The position numbers and the translations under genes were made by a program. The notes under the pieces were generated by a model, which saw only the letters and a program-made list of their open reading frames with translations, made no database searches and was not told the DNA's origin. This document shows, in pieces, positions 15,906 through 16,382 of a stretch of 16,382 nt of DNA. Each line of letters begins with the position of its first letter. The stretch's first letter is position 1. The DNA is taken from contig JBATNV010000086.1 in the NCBI GenBank assembly GCA_049290495.1, positions 1-16,382 on the forward strand, in the 5' to 3' direction. This stretch comes from SHZI01 sp049290495 (GTDB lineage: Bacteria > Pseudomonadota > Gammaproteobacteria > Steroidobacterales > GCA-2729495).

Positions 15906-16382
15906 TCAGCTGTCCAGGTCCGGCACCTCGCCAGCCAGCACTGGCGGCATGTGCAGGTAACGGGTTGTCTGGCGCTTGGCGCGGATATCCGCATAAACCG
16001 CCTCGGCCGTCGCATCGTCAACGCCAATGGCCGCTGCCAGCTCGTGTGCCGGCCGGTTGTGATTGAGCGCCCACACGGCGAGGTCCATCTGGGCATAGGG
16101 CAAGGCGAAATAGAATTCGTCCTGGCCCTGCGCGAGGCTGTAGGTGTCGGTGGTTGGAACGGCGGCACACACTCGCTCGGGTAGGCCCAGGTGACGCGCC
16201 ATCGCGTAGACCTGCGACTTGTAGAGATGTGCGATGGGCTTTACGTCAGCTGCTCCATCGCCATTCTTGACGAAGAAGCCCTGGTCGTACTCGAGTCGGT
16301 TCGGGGTGCCGACAACGGCATAGTTCAGGCGATCAGCATGAAAATACTCAAGCGTCTTGCGTATACGTTGCTTGAAATTCGT
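15906..16382 (-). CDS. nadE: NAD synthase (NadE-type), C-terminal part, 5' end outside window
   Basis: The last 158 residues of an ATP-dependent NAD synthase are visible and the frame is open to the right edge. YAVVGTPNRLEYDQGFFVKNG then DGAADVKPIAHLYKSQVY is the characteristic NadE segment (the DGAxD loop near the nicotinate-adenylate site), followed by LARHLGLPE-like AMARHLGLPERV and TDTYSLAQGQDEFYF. NadE converts nicotinic acid adenine dinucleotide to NAD using ammonia or glutamine. The internal ATG at 16202 is not the true start because the conserved loop lies before it. An NadE copy inside a polysaccharide operon, directly before an AsnB-type gene, is probably an accessory paralogue with a locus role, not the housekeeping copy; this is inference. 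Whether a glutaminase (nitrilase) domain precedes it cannot be seen. Confidence 0.9.
   Translation of the reverse strand, partial: TNFKQRIRKTLEYFHADRLNYAVVGTPNRLEYDQGFFVKNGDGAADVKPIAHLYKSQVYAMARHLGLPERVCAAVPTTDTYSLAQGQDEFYFALPYAQMDLAVWALNHNRPAHELAAAIGVDDATAEAVYADIRAKRQTTRYLHMPPVLAGEVPDLDS

Noticed and set aside
1..16382. CRISPR array, tRNA/rRNA genes, insertion sequences or exosortase/PEP-CTERM genes
   Set aside because: No spaced repeats, RNA-gene signatures, transposase motifs or PEP-CTERM tails were seen on either strand.

Overview
This window looks like an internal piece of a cell-surface or exopolysaccharide biosynthesis locus from a Gram-negative bacterium. The Gram-negative call rests on a lipoprotein with a clear lipobox, a Wzx-type flippase and a periplasm-directed DUF2264 protein. 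GC content is high, coding is dense, and GTG or TTG starts occur. A Proteobacterium (gamma or beta) fits best by gene content and style, but no marker gene fixes the taxon. No rRNA, tRNA, CRISPR array, transposase or phage gene was seen.

Layout. (1) Positions 1-3660, plus strand: the 3' part of a right-handed parallel beta-helix (pectate-lyase-like) protein interrupted by a one-base frameshift near 286; a DUF2264 protein with an N-terminal membrane or signal segment; and a GT4 glycosyltransferase overlapping it by GTGA. (2) 3694-5139, minus strand: a Wzx/PST-type oligosaccharide flippase. (3) 5140-5277: a divergent control region with a perfect 15-bp palindrome. (4) 5278-7362, plus strand: a three-part FkbH-like protein (SGNH-like, HAD-IIIC and GNAT-like parts). 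(5) 7378-16382, minus strand: one tightly packed run of nine genes. In transcription order these are a NadE-type NAD synthase (5' end outside the window), an AsnB-type amidotransferase, a CapK/PaaK-like adenylate-forming ligase, a CapA-like protein, a GT4, a GT2, an SGNH-type lipoprotein and two left-handed beta-helix (hexapeptide) acyltransferases. Six of the eight junctions overlap or are separated by 0-2 bases, so this is almost certainly one translationally coupled operon.

How the genes may work together (inference): the three glycosyltransferases assemble an oligosaccharide repeat on the inner face of the cytoplasmic membrane, and the flippase exports it. Two hexapeptide acyltransferases, the FkbH-like protein and the SGNH lipoprotein would add or remove acyl-type substituents. 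AsnB, NadE and the CapK-like ligase are three ATP-using, carboxyl-activating enzymes; next to CapA they suggest an amidated or amide-linked decoration of the polymer. The beta-helix protein and DUF2264 protein are candidate polymer-processing enzymes outside the cytoplasm. No Wzy polymerase, Wza/Wzc export machinery, initiating sugar-phosphate transferase, acyl carrier protein or exosortase lies in the window, so the locus extends beyond one or both ends.

The most interesting points are the AsnB-NadE-CapK-CapA grouping, the FkbH-like protein without a visible carrier protein, the pair of hexapeptide acyltransferases that share an RD-aromatic-DN tail but differ in the expected catalytic histidine, the apparently shortened DUF2264 protein, and the palindrome in the divergent promoter region.
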